From contig NZ_AP022620.1 of NCBI RefSeq assembly GCF_010731855.1, positions 1,364,001-1,428,000 of the forward strand: DNA of 64,000 nt, read 5' to 3'. A program made the position numbers and the translations under genes. The notes below the pieces were generated by a model. The model did not search any database. It saw only the letters and a program-made list of their open reading frames with translations, and was not told the DNA's origin. Below are positions 23,946 to 32,529 of this stretch, in pieces (within the stretch, counting starts at the first letter, position 1; the number at the start of each line of letters is the position of its first letter). The DNA comes from Mycolicibacterium anyangense. Lineage in GTDB: Bacteria > Actinomycetota > Actinomycetes > Mycobacteriales > Mycobacteriaceae.

Positions 23946-25409
23946 TTATGACTGCTGCTGCTGTCCCAGGGTGACCTGGGCGGTGTGCGACGAACCCGAA
24001 GGGTCCTGGTAGGTCAGCGCCACGTTGTCACCGGGAGCCTTGGAACTGATCGCGGCAACCAGGGCTTCCGGACCGTCGATCACCTGGTCGTCGACCTTGG
24101 TGATCACGGAGCCCTTTTCCAGCCCGGCCGCAGCGGCCGCGCTGCCCTGGACCACGCCGGCGATTGCCGCGCCATGGCCGCTGTCGTCGGCGCTGAGCTT
24201 CACCCCCAGCGAGGCCCGCTGGACCGTGCCCGTGGACACCAGCTCGTCGGCGATGCGCTTGGCCTGATCCACCGGGATGGCGAATCCCAGACCGATCGAA
24301 CCCGCCTGTGCGCCAGGCGAATCCTGGCCGCCGCCCATGGAGGCAATCGCGGAGTTGATGCCGATCAGGTTGCCGCTCATGTCGACCAGGGCACCACCGG
24401 AATTACCGGGGTTGATGGCGGCATCGGTCTGGATGGCACTCATCACCGAATGCTGACCGGTCTGCTCGTCACCGGTAGCCACCGGCCGGTTCAGGGCACT
24501 GATGATGCCCGTCGTCACCGTGCCCTGCAGCCCCAGCGGCGAGCCGATCGCCACCACGTTCTGGCCAACCTTGAGGTCTTTGGAGGAACCGATGCTGATG
24601 GGCGTCAAGTTGTCCAGGCCCTGCACCCGCACCACCGCGATGTCATCGGCCGGATCGGTGCCCACCACGGAGAACGGCGCCGTCCGCCCGTCGGACAGAG
24701 TGACCGTCGCCTTCAGGCCGGCGTTGGACGGGCCGTCGGACGGGTCCTGGGAATCCGGACCGTACGGGCTGCCCTGGGGCATCTGTCCACCTGGGAACAA
24801 GCCCCTCAGCAGGCCCGGGATCTGGCGCTCGGCAGCACCCTGAGCGCCGCTGTTGCCCGCGGCGGCAGCCACCACATGGTTGTTCGTCAGGATCAGCCCA
24901 TCGGAGCTCAGGATGATGCCCGAGCCTTCCTCACGCGACTGGCCACTGTCGATCTGGATCTTCACCACGCTGGGCAGGACCTTGGCTGAGACCTCCTCGA
25001 CCGAACCCGGGGCGGTCACCGCGGTCTGCTGGCCTTGGGCCGGGGCGGATTTGCCGACCGCAACCGGGGCCACCGGCGCAGGAGGCGTCGGGTTTCCGTT
25101 GTGGTCCACCAATGCGACCGCGGTGGCGGCGCCGACGGCCATGGCCACGACGGCGGTACCGGTCACCAGGACTCCAGCGCGCGGTCCGCGCCTTTGCCCC
25201 TTCGACGGCTTGGCGGCGTTTCGGGTGCTGTCAGCCATGCCGGGCCGCTGACCGTAGTGCTGGTGATAGCCAGGCGAGCCGAACGAGGGCCCGTAGGGCT
25301 GATAGTACCCAGCCGCATTCCACGGCTGCGAGTTGTGTTGTTCAACAGAGTCTTTGGGTTGGCCATAGTGATCGCTACCCGGTGACGGGTATGTATAGCG
25401 GTCGCTCAT
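23946..25409 (-). CDS. HtrA-type serine protease with PDZ domain (PepD-like)
   Basis: 487 residues. A cytoplasmic Tyr/Gly/Gln-rich region (residues 1-75) precedes one membrane helix (VLVTGTAVVAMAVGAATAVAL), so the protease faces outward. The chymotrypsin-fold domain has its triad in ILTNNHVV, DPADDIAVV and NPGNSGGAL. A PDZ domain follows (ASLGVKLSADDSGHGAAIAGV ... GDNVALTYQDPSG). The layout matches M. tuberculosis PepD (Rv0983) and its HtrA relatives, which degrade or refold envelope proteins under stress. Unlike the mprA-mprB-pepD arrangement, no two-component genes are adjacent here, so this may be a paralogue. Confidence 0.92.
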   Translation of the reverse strand: MSDRYTYPSPGSDHYGQPKDSVEQHNSQPWNAAGYYQPYGPSFGSPGYHQHYGQRPGMADSTRNAAKPSKGQRRGPRAGVLVTGTAVVAMAVGAATAVALVDHNGNPTPPAPVAPVAVGKSAPAQGQQTAVTAPGSVEEVSAKVLPSVVKIQIDSGQSREEGSGIILSSDGLILTNNHVVAAAAGNSGAQGAAERQIPGLLRGLFPGGQMPQGSPYGPDSQDPSDGPSNAGLKATVTLSDGRTAPFSVVGTDPADDIAVVRVQGLDNLTPISIGSSKDLKVGQNVVAIGSPLGLQGTVTTGIISALNRPVATGDEQTGQHSVMSAIQTDAAINPGNSGGALVDMSGNLIGINSAIASMGGGQDSPGAQAGSIGLGFAIPVDQAKRIADELVSTGTVQRASLGVKLSADDSGHGAAIAGVVQGSAAAAAGLEKGSVITKVDDQVIDGPEALVAAISSKAPGDNVALTYQDPSGSSHTAQVTLGQQQQS

Positions 25410-25690
25410 CGCGTTCGTTTCTGCTTCCTCGAGACGTGGACAGTTGCGCCTTGGCGCTTGTTGTCACAACAATGACCGTGCCGACTGAGTCGTTGCTGAG
25501 AATGAGTTCGGTTCCGTCGAAGACTTTTTCGGCCTGCGCACCGAACACAGCCGCCACCCAAGGCTCAGACTGTGGCCTCACACAGCCTGTCCACCAGCAG
25601 AATTCGGGTGCCGGACCCGGCTGCGGAGCTACCGAGACGGCAGCACAACGCCCGGGTCACAGTATGGTCTCGGCCAACCCGGATCGGGGT

Positions 25691-26449
25691 TCAGCTGGCT
25701 GCGCCGACTTCGCCGGCGGTCTGCACCACAGGTGCCGCCACGACGGGGGCTCCCAGCTTCGCTGCGACGAAGTCAGCTGCCTGGTCAGCCATTCCGTTGG
25801 CCTTGTAGGAGCTGTGCGCCGCGCGATCCAGCCCACCCGGGTAGCACACCGGGTCGCCGGCGGCGCACAGCTGGATGGTCTTGCCCGCATAGAGGTCACC
25901 GATCGCGATGGGCGGGGCGCTGCGGTCAGCCAATCCCAGGAACCAGCTGTCCGGGGTACCGAACAGAGCGACGGCCGCCACATGGGAAGCCACCGAAGCC
26001 GGCATGGGTCCAGAGATGCTGGCCGGCAGGGTGTACCCCGCGGGGACCGCACTAGCGGTGGTGTAGCCGGCGACAGCGGCGCCCTGGGAGTAGCCGCCCA
26101 GCACGATCTTGGTCGACGGACACTGCGCACTGATCGCCTGAATCCGGTTCGCCGCATCAGCAACACCATCGGCGGCCTGTCCGAAGTCCAGTGACGCCGG
26201 GTAGTTCACACCGTAGGCCTCCACCGTCTTGCCGGGCAGCCGAGCGCTCAGTGCGTCGACGAACGCCTGACCGGTGGCCCCGACGCCGGGGGCCTCAAAG
26301 GTTCCCCGAGCGAACACCACCTCGACCGAGGGGCACGATTCGCCGGCGGCGCTGGCCGTCGCTGCAGGTCCGGCGATGACTGCAGCCGCCGCGACGGTAG
26401 CGAACAGCGCCGATTGGGTGATCTTGCGAGCCAGTGGCGATGCAGTCAT
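25691..26449 (-). CDS. cutinase family esterase (secreted)
   Basis: 252 residues with a signal peptide (QSALFATVAAAAVIAGPAATASAAG). The mature enzyme is a cutinase/CULP alpha/beta hydrolase: CPSVEVVFARGTFEAPGVG, nucleophile in GGYSQGAAV (Ser about 121), and the acid/base pair in CAAGDPVCYPGGLDRAAHSSYKANGM. Cysteine pairs typical of cutinases are present. Mycobacterial members hydrolyse polyesters, short esters or phospholipids outside the cell. It is followed leftward by the pepD-like gene after 281 bp without a gene. Confidence 0.92.
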   Translation of the reverse strand: MTASPLARKITQSALFATVAAAAVIAGPAATASAAGESCPSVEVVFARGTFEAPGVGATGQAFVDALSARLPGKTVEAYGVNYPASLDFGQAADGVADAANRIQAISAQCPSTKIVLGGYSQGAAVAGYTTASAVPAGYTLPASISGPMPASVASHVAAVALFGTPDSWFLGLADRSAPPIAIGDLYAGKTIQLCAAGDPVCYPGGLDRAAHSSYKANGMADQAADFVAAKLGAPVVAAPVVQTAGEVGAAS

Positions 26450-26547
26450 GAGATGAACCCCGTCCTCGTCTTCGTTGGCGACTGCCCCCTACAAGTCGCC
26501 AGGCGGGACGGTAGATTCCGCGAGTCGGGGGTGATCTATCCCACCGA

Positions 26548-28005
26548 TCAGGCGGGAATCCACTGCACCGAGTCGACGAGCATCTTGGCCGGGAACCGGG
26601 TCGAACCGTTCGGCGCCCCGGCCCAGGGTCCACCCACGGCCAAGTTCAGGATCGCGAACATCGGCCGGTTGTACACCCACGTCGAACCCGGGGCCAGCGA
26701 CGCCGGGGTCAACGTTCCCAACGTGGTGCCGTCGACGCCGAAGGTGATCTCGTCCACCAGATGCCGGACCCAGAAGCTGTGGTAGCCCGTAGAAAGGTCG
26801 GGCAGGTTCGACACGATCTGGGCCTGCTGCGTGGCCGTGGTGCCGGCAATCGGTCCGTGCAGCGTCGAGTACACCGTGGTGGTCGTGCTCGGCAGTTCGA
26901 GCACGTCGATCTCACCCGACTGCGGCCAGGCGGTGGTGTCCTCATCGGCGCCCTTGAGCCAGAAGGCGGGCCACAACCCTTGCCCCTTGGGCACTTTGAT
27001 GCTGGCGATGATCGTTCCGTAACCCATGCTGAGTTTGTTCTTGGACTCGATCCAGCCCGAGGAGTAGGTCCGGCCGCTCTTGGTGGCCGAGATGACGAGG
27101 TGTCCCTGCCCGTCGAGTGCGACATTGTTGGTGGAGTAGTTCTCGAGGCCGGGATCCCATCCGGTTCCGGTCTTCACCGTCCACAGGGCGCTGTTGGGCG
27201 CCGATCCGGCGCTCCCGGCGAAATCGTCACCCACAGCGCCGTTGATGGTGGAGATGCTGTCGATGTAGAGATTGCGCTGCGAACTCGGCGAGGGGTCGTA
27301 ATTGTTCGAATAGGTGACGCTGAGCGTATGGGTTCCGGCCGCAATCGCGCCGGCAAAGGTGTAGTTCGACCATGACGTCGCGCCGACCATGATCGTGGTG
27401 ACTGCCACGCCGTCGATGGCCAGCGACAGGTTGGGCGGTCCCGAACTCAGCGAAGCCTTGGCGCGGATCACCAATCCGTTAGAGGCTGCCAAAGCGACTG
27501 TCGCCGAGGCGGTTCCGTTATCCGTCAGAGCCAGTGCCGAGCCTCCCGACGCGGTCGAATCGGAGATCACCGTAGCCGAGGCAGTCGGCGAAACGGTCAT
27601 GGTCTCAGCCTCGACCGTGGTCACTGTCGTCGAGGTGGTGGCCTGGGTGGCGGCGCCACCTCGAGGTGCCGCCGTCGCGGTGGCTTTCTGGCGACCCGTA
27701 TTGGGCGCCACTGCGGCCCCGGCGGCGGCAGCCGCGGTGGGCGATGCCACGGCGGCAACGGCGGAGGCCGCGCCCGTCGCCTTCTGTGCAGGCTGCGATA
27801 CCTCGCGCCGGACCGCTGCCGCCTTGGTCCGTGCAGACCGCGCCGGGCCGGCCGTGCTGGCAGCGTGTGACGGTCCCGCCGAAGACCCGGGTGAATCCCC
27901 GGTATCCGCACCAGCCACTGCGCAGCCCAATCCTGTCGCGATTGCCGATCCGATGCCCAGCGCGATGGCCAGCGCCCCGATTCGACCCACAACAATCGAA
28001 CTCAT
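26548..28005 (-). CDS. secreted glycoside hydrolase family 16 protein with carbohydrate-binding-like module
   Basis: 485 residues. Signal or anchor at the start (IGALAIALGIGSAIATGLGCAVAGADTGD), then an Ala/Pro/Thr-rich linker to about residue 130. Residues about 140-253 look like a beta-sandwich carbohydrate-binding module of the xylan-binding type (SLAIDGVAVTTIMVGATSWSNYTFAG, NLYIDSIS). Residues 258-485 are GH16: GWIESKNKLSMGYGTIIASIKVP, LWPAFWLKG, and the catalytic motif GEIDVLE (residues 364-370, ExDxxE). GH16 enzymes cut beta-1,3/1,4-glucans, galactans or similar. Algal, plant or fungal polysaccharide is the likely target. Confidence 0.92.
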   Translation of the reverse strand: MSSIVVGRIGALAIALGIGSAIATGLGCAVAGADTGDSPGSSAGPSHAASTAGPARSARTKAAAVRREVSQPAQKATGAASAVAAVASPTAAAAAGAAVAPNTGRQKATATAAPRGGAATQATTSTTVTTVEAETMTVSPTASATVISDSTASGGSALALTDNGTASATVALAASNGLVIRAKASLSSGPPNLSLAIDGVAVTTIMVGATSWSNYTFAGAIAAGTHTLSVTYSNNYDPSPSSQRNLYIDSISTINGAVGDDFAGSAGSAPNSALWTVKTGTGWDPGLENYSTNNVALDGQGHLVISATKSGRTYSSGWIESKNKLSMGYGTIIASIKVPKGQGLWPAFWLKGADEDTTAWPQSGEIDVLELPSTTTTVYSTLHGPIAGTTATQQAQIVSNLPDLSTGYHSFWVRHLVDEITFGVDGTTLGTLTPASLAPGSTWVYNRPMFAILNLAVGGPWAGAPNGSTRFPAKMLVDSVQWIPA

Positions 28006-28122
28006 CGTGTACTCCCCCCGTTCGGCAGACCGCCGCGAGGGGCGGAATCAGCCGCCTGATCACTGTAAACCGCGACGATGTCGGGGCCGTGAAGTTTCGG
28101 CGAAACCGCCGGGTTCAGCCGA

Positions 28123-28614
28123 TCAGTCCGGGGGAAGCGCAAGTGCCAGCCGGGTGACGAGCTCGAGTTGCCCGAGATCGGACAGCACCCGCTCAGCCAG
28201 CAGACCCTGGCTGCGGGTCAGCGACAGCCAGAGATGGTCGGATTCAGTGGCCAGCGCGCCGGCTTCCTGGGCCAGCAACGAGGCGCTGACCAGCAACAGG
28301 CGCGCATGCGGGCTGAACGGCAGGTGCACGAAGCGCGGCGAAGCCCGTTGACGGACTCCGGAGACCTGCTCGATGCGCTCGCGAATCACCGGCAGGCTCG
28401 CCCCCTGGTCAAGCAACGCGCGGGTGATCCGGTGCGAGGTGTCAGCCACCAAGCCCAGGAGCAGATGCGCTGAGCCGACGAAGTTGCTGGCGTACGAATA
28501 GGCTTCGTCATGCGCGGTCCGCACCGCGGCTCGTGCCGACTCCCCCAGCGTGGCGAGAGCGCGCGCGAGCATCTCGGCGCTGACCGGGGTATCAGAGTGT
28601 GGCGCACTGACCAT
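28123..28614 (-). CDS. stand-alone Clp N-terminal repeat protein (ClpC2-like)
   Basis: 163 residues consisting of two Clp_N-type helical repeats: LARALATLGESARAAVRTAHDEAYSYASNFVGSAHLLLGLV, then HARLLLVSASLLAQEAGALATESDHLWLSLTRS. In ClpC the same fold binds adaptors and substrates, but no AAA+ module is present here. Mycobacteria have another such protein, ClpC2, which is longer and binds ClpC-targeting toxins or phospho-arginine. The present protein could be a decoy or adaptor (inference). It lies upstream of the GH16 gene, same strand, and downstream of a TetR gene. Confidence 0.8.
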   Translation of the reverse strand: MVSAPHSDTPVSAEMLARALATLGESARAAVRTAHDEAYSYASNFVGSAHLLLGLVADTSHRITRALLDQGASLPVIRERIEQVSGVRQRASPRFVHLPFSPHARLLLVSASLLAQEAGALATESDHLWLSLTRSQGLLAERVLSDLGQLELVTRLALALPPD

Positions 28615-28672
28615 AGTTTGCTGATTCTACAATACGTAGATATTGCAGGGTTCCTAATCAAGGAATTTGACG

Positions 28673-29296
28673 CTACTCCGGAGGTCGTTTGATTTGCCCC
28701 CGCTCAAGCAGGTTGTTGACCGACTCCTCCCATCGCCGCAGCTGAGTCAGTGTGGTCAGCGGCTCGGGCAGATGACGGTCGAGATGGCGACGCATGATGA
28801 CCGTGCCCATCGTCAGAATGATGGGGTTGAGGGCGGCCCAGACCAGATCGAGGTTGTCGGCGGTGGCGCCGATCGCGTCCAGTTGGCGCCAATGACCCAT
28901 CACGATAGCCGCCGTCGCGTCGAAGAATGCCCTGCCGGCGGGAGCGTCCTCGACAAGCAGCCTAGCCAGGTAGTCGACGGCCGAAAGATGGTCGGAGAGT
29001 AGGTAGATCACGCGCCTTCCAAGTTCGAGGACCGCCTCGGTCGGATCATCCGGGAGCGGTTGTGACATCCCGGCACCGATCACCGTCAGCGCGTACGTGT
29101 CCACCGCCTCGATGAGACTGTCCTTCGAGCCGAAGTGGTGTTGCACCAGTCCGACGGATACGCCGGCCGTCTGCGCGACCATCTGCAGCGTCGAACCCGA
29201 GGCGCCATGTTTGGCGAACACATCCAGGGCAGCCTCGACGATGCGTTCCTGCTTCGACAATCCGAAGCTGTCCTCCGCGACCACGACTCTGTCCAT
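28673..29296 (-). CDS. TetR family transcriptional regulator
   Basis: 207 residues. The N-terminal helix-turn-helix is classical: QERIVEAALDVFAKHGASGSTLQMVAQTAGVSVGLVQHHFGSKDSLIEAVDTYA. The C-terminal ~150 residues are the variable ligand-binding helices with AAIVMGHWRQLDAIGATADNLDLVWAAL. Its target is likely itself or the Clp N-domain gene 59 bp downstream on the same strand, or the beta-helix gene upstream; none of these is proven. Confidence 0.92.
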   Translation of the reverse strand: MDRVVVAEDSFGLSKQERIVEAALDVFAKHGASGSTLQMVAQTAGVSVGLVQHHFGSKDSLIEAVDTYALTVIGAGMSQPLPDDPTEAVLELGRRVIYLLSDHLSAVDYLARLLVEDAPAGRAFFDATAAIVMGHWRQLDAIGATADNLDLVWAALNPIILTMGTVIMRRHLDRHLPEPLTTLTQLRRWEESVNNLLERGQIKRPPE

Positions 29297-29390
29297 TCCT
29301 CTGCTGCACTATCCCCACCCATGAAGATAAGTGCTGAAGCGGCCGCATCACGCCGCAACGCCGGGACAGTGAGGAAACGGCCCGCCTGGG

Positions 29391-31001
29391 CTAGACGACC
29401 TTAATCGGCAGGCCGTTCAGCGTCCACCCCGTGGCGGTGTAGCTGCCGGCGGGCACGTTGTACAGCCCAAGCGGATAGAGGTTGGTGTTCTTGAGGGCGA
29501 TATTGAGCAAGTTGATACCGCTCACGCTGCCGGCGTCGACGATGATGCCCAGGTTGCGCCCTGCGGTGCTGGTGGTGCTCGCGACCGTCAGGCCGTTGAT
29601 GGTGACGCCGCTGATGCCGGCTCCGGCGTTACCCGAATAGATGAGCACGGCGCCGTGAATCACCGTGGTGCTGGTGTTCGCACCGGTAACGGTGCCGCCG
29701 TTGATGGTGACGTTGTTGACCGAGCGGGTGTACCAGGGCGCGCCCTCGTCGGCGATGTAGATCCCGGCGGCCGAGGACGACGACACCTTGATGTTGTTGA
29801 CGGTGACGTTGTAGCCACCGACCACCGACAGTCCGCGACCCCAGGTGGTCCCGGCGACCGTCGAGGAATTGATGACGATGTCGTGCGACGGCGACGGATC
29901 AGCCCCGTAGGACACGATCGCAATGCCGTCATCACCGGTCATCTTGGTGGTGACATTGGTCAGCTGGCCGAACGAAGATCCGTTGGTGATGTGCACGCCG
30001 TCGGCACGGGTGTTCTGCACGGTGACGTTGCTGAGGTTGAAACCGCTTGCTCCGTAGACGAACACGCCCGCAGCGGCAGAACCGGTGATGGTGACGTTAC
30101 TCACCGTCACGTTGTTGCCTTCGATGTTGAGGCTGTTCTGGTTCAGGTCGGAGTAGCGGGTGCCGGTGAGTGGGGCGCTGAGGTTGAGGTTGGTCAGCGT
30201 CACTCCGTTGCCGGTGATCGACAGCGCGGACGTGATGTCGTTGGTGGCCTGCAGAGTGGCACCGTTGCCGTTGATCGTGACGTTGGGGACGCTGATGGTC
30301 AGCACGCCGCTGTGGCTGTAGGTGGTGTTCGCGTTCAGGGTCAGGGTCTGGCCGGGCTTGAGGTTGTCGAACAGAGCTTGCAGTGAGGCGGTGCTGTCGG
30401 TCGAGGAGGCCGACGATGTCTTGGGCTTCCCGAAACCTCCGGTGCTGCGGCTGAAAGTCGCCGTGGTGGCGGTGACTTTCGTCGCGCTGGCCGCCGCCGG
30501 TGCCGCACCTGCCGCCGGCGCTGCCGAGCCGACCGCAGCCACCAGACCGATGGCCAGGACGGCAGGCGACGACCCAGTGGACGCTGCGGCCGCCGACGCC
30601 TGCTGAGGGGCGGGCGGAGACGAAACCGCCACCGGCACAGTCGCAATGCTGGACTGCCGCGGAGCCGCAGGGAGAGCCTGGGCCAACGAGCGTCGGACGG
30701 CTTTGGGAAGGCTCGAGGCAGCCTGTGTGGTTGAACTGCTCACCGCGCGGGCCGACGCCGCGGACGAACTCGCCCCGGACTTGGCACTCCCGCTGTCACC
30801 CGACGACGTGGAATTGCTTGTGTTGCGACCAGTGTCCGCATGCGCCACGCCGCACCCGGTCGCCAGCAAGGCGCTGGCACCCAGCGCGAAGACGCTAGCA
30901 GCCAAGGCCGTGTACACCTCGGCAGATCGGGGAAGCCCTTGCTTATCAAGGTTTGTGCGCACTTTCGCGCCGACCGCACTGACCGAGCCCAACTTCCCCA
31001 T
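29391..31001 (-). CDS. secreted right-handed parallel beta-helix protein
   Basis: 536 residues from the ATG at 30999-31001, which follows a GGGGGAAG ribosome binding site. N-terminal export segment (VYTALAASVFALGASALLATGCGVAHADTG) and a Ser/Ala/Pro linker to about residue 180. Residues about 190-510 form a pectate-lyase-like right-handed beta helix with repeated ladder motifs (VTINGNGATLQ, VTLTNLNLS, VTVSNVTITG, VTINGGTV). Such proteins are polysaccharide lyases or hydrolases, or surface adhesins. No unambiguous catalytic triad was identified. Its N-terminal organisation (GCGVAHADTG, then low-complexity linker) parallels the nearby GH16 protein. Confidence 0.88.
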   Translation of the reverse strand: MGKLGSVSAVGAKVRTNLDKQGLPRSAEVYTALAASVFALGASALLATGCGVAHADTGRNTSNSTSSGDSGSAKSGASSSAASARAVSSSTTQAASSLPKAVRRSLAQALPAAPRQSSIATVPVAVSSPPAPQQASAAAASTGSSPAVLAIGLVAAVGSAAPAAGAAPAAASATKVTATTATFSRSTGGFGKPKTSSASSTDSTASLQALFDNLKPGQTLTLNANTTYSHSGVLTISVPNVTINGNGATLQATNDITSALSITGNGVTLTNLNLSAPLTGTRYSDLNQNSLNIEGNNVTVSNVTITGSAAAGVFVYGASGFNLSNVTVQNTRADGVHITNGSSFGQLTNVTTKMTGDDGIAIVSYGADPSPSHDIVINSSTVAGTTWGRGLSVVGGYNVTVNNIKVSSSSAAGIYIADEGAPWYTRSVNNVTINGGTVTGANTSTTVIHGAVLIYSGNAGAGISGVTINGLTVASTTSTAGRNLGIIVDAGSVSGINLLNIALKNTNLYPLGLYNVPAGSYTATGWTLNGLPIKVV

Positions 31002-31399
31002 TGCGCTTCCCCCTGATGTGCAGTTATTTGAGGCATCAAACGCTAACGCGCGAAACATAACTCAGGCCCGAGACCGACGCAGCGTGAATTGGTGAAAAAA
31101 ATCTGAACCCGCGATGTCCGCCCGAGGCGCCTGCCGGGCGCTCGAAGCCGTTGCTCATCAAGTGATTTCACGAAACAGTCACACTGCGGGTTGTGCGGGC
31201 GAAAGCCGATATTGACGCGTGCGTCGGCGCTCTTATTTGCCGGCTCCACGCAATTCCGGAAAACACGCAGAACAGGCACCTGTCGACGCCCGCCGAATCT
31301 ATTCGCTGGAATTGCACATGTGTGCACGAATGCCCCGGCTTCGCCGAGCCGCGCAGCGGGTTAGCCCGGCGAGCCACGTCCGGCAGAGGTGGCTGTAGC
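31002..31399. other. 398-bp divergent intergenic region
   Basis: No gene was recognised between the divergent beta-helix and FKBP genes. It includes an AT-rich patch (GGTGAAAAAAATCTG, about 31091-31105) and must contain both promoters. A rightward in-frame extension of the FKBP gene (from 31193) reads without family match and lacks a signal peptide, so it is not taken as coding. Confidence 0.5.
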
Positions 31400-32062
31400 G
31401 TGACGATCGTGAACTTCTCTCGTGGGTCTTCTTCTGTCGCGCTCGCCGCCTGCGCCGTGGCGCTGGGCATGACGCTCGCCGCCTGTGGCTCCGATTCGAG
31501 CACTGCGTCGTCCTCGTCATCCTCGACCTCCACACCGACGTCGTCGTCGATCGCCGACGCGCTGTCGTCTTCTTCGGTGGCCGAGGCCCCGCCGGTGTCC
31601 GCCGCGGGGTGCCCGTCGGCCGCGCCGACCAGCACTCCCGCCCCCGAGTGGACGCTGTCGGGCGCCACCGGCAGCGTCGCGGTCACCGGGTCCACCGACA
31701 CCACGGCGCCCTATATCAAGGTGGACGCACCGTTCAACGTCACCGAGACCCAGGTCCATACCCTCACCCCCGGCAACGGCCCGGTAGTCGCCCCGACGGC
31801 GACGGTGTCGGTCTGCTACATGGGCGTCAACGGGCGCGACGGGTCGGTGTTCGACAGTGCCTACGAGCGTGGCGAACCCGCGGATTTCCCACTCGACGGC
31901 GTGGTCAAGGGCTTCCAGAAGGCGATCGCGGGCCAGAAGGTGGGCTCCACGGTGGCGGTCGCGATGACATCGGCGGACGGCTACCCCGACGGCGAGCCGC
32001 GGGCCGGGATCGCCCCCGGCGACACCCTCATCTTCGCGATCAAGATTCTGCGGGCCTCATAA
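31400..32062 (+). CDS. FKBP-type peptidyl-prolyl isomerase lipoprotein
   Basis: 220 residues from GTG (a second GTG is three codons on). Lipoprotein signal ALAACAVALGMTLAAC with the lipidated cysteine near residue 29, then a Ser/Thr-rich linker. Residues about 110-220 form an FKBP domain: VSVCYMGVNGRDGSVFDSAYERGEPADFPLDGVVKGFQKAIAGQKVGSTVAVAM and GDTLIFAIKIL. The pattern (FDS, GVVKGF.A..G.KVGS) is typical of extracytoplasmic FKBPs that help fold secreted proteins. It lies 61 bp upstream of the toxin-antitoxin pair but is separated from it by an obvious control region. Confidence 0.92.
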   Translation: MTIVNFSRGSSSVALAACAVALGMTLAACGSDSSTASSSSSSTSTPTSSSIADALSSSSVAEAPPVSAAGCPSAAPTSTPAPEWTLSGATGSVAVTGSTDTTAPYIKVDAPFNVTETQVHTLTPGNGPVVAPTATVSVCYMGVNGRDGSVFDSAYERGEPADFPLDGVVKGFQKAIAGQKVGSTVAVAMTSADGYPDGEPRAGIAPGDTLIFAIKILRAS

Positions 32063-32075
32063 CCGGCCCGCTCCC

Positions 32076-32112
32076 TGTAGCAGACTGCTACACTGCGTTA
32101 CAGACTGCTACA
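32076..32112 (+). promoter_or_regulatory. two tandem operators in front of the ParD-like/zeta toxin operon
   Basis: 32076-32092 is the perfect 17-bp dyad TGTAGCAG-A-CTGCTACA. 32096-32112 is a second copy, CGTTACAG-A-CTGCTACA, with three mismatches in its left half. Start-to-start distance is 20 bp, about two helical turns, so two dimers would sit on one DNA face. They lie just upstream of a GGAGGG ribosome binding site and the antitoxin ATG. This is the classic arrangement for antitoxin autoregulation. Confidence 0.8.
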
Positions 32113-32123
32113 CGGAGGGTGTC

Positions 32124-32513
32124 ATGGCTGACGTCGCTGATCGCGTGATTCGGATGGCGGCCGACCTGGTGGACAGCGCAGCGGCCGAAGGCGCACGCCA
32201 GAGCCGCTCGGCCAAGCAGCAACTGGACCACTGGGCGAGGGTCGGGCGGGCGGTGTCCAGCCAACACTCCGCCTCCCGGCGCCGCGTCGAGGCAGCCCTG
32301 TCGGGTGATCTCGACCTGTCCGACCTCACCGTAGAAGAAGGCGTGGTGTTCAACTCGGAGATCTCGGCCGCGATCGAGGAGAACCTGACCCGTACCCACT
32401 ATGGTCATGTCCTCGCAGCCGGCGGCGTGACGACCGTGGCGCTCGACGACGCTGGCGACATCGTCGAATACCACCCGGACGGGACCTCGGTGGTGCTGTC
32501 TCAGGACAGCTGA
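32124..32513 (+). CDS. ParD-like antitoxin
   Basis: 129 residues. The N-terminus DVADRVIRMAADLVDSAAAEGARQSRSAKQQLDHWARVGRA fits the ParD_like DUF family, a ribbon-helix-helix type domain (SRSAKQQLDHWARVG) that binds operator DNA. The C-terminal half (about 60-129) contains DLSDLTVEEGVVFNSEISAAIEENL, a likely toxin-binding helix, and ends in a short beta segment. It is preceded by two operators and followed 16 bp later by a zeta-type toxin gene, the order expected for a type II toxin-antitoxin pair. Assignment as antitoxin is by family and context. Confidence 0.8.
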   Translation: MADVADRVIRMAADLVDSAAAEGARQSRSAKQQLDHWARVGRAVSSQHSASRRRVEAALSGDLDLSDLTVEEGVVFNSEISAAIEENLTRTHYGHVLAAGGVTTVALDDAGDIVEYHPDGTSVVLSQDS

Positions 32514-32529
32514 TCGCCACCATGCCTCG

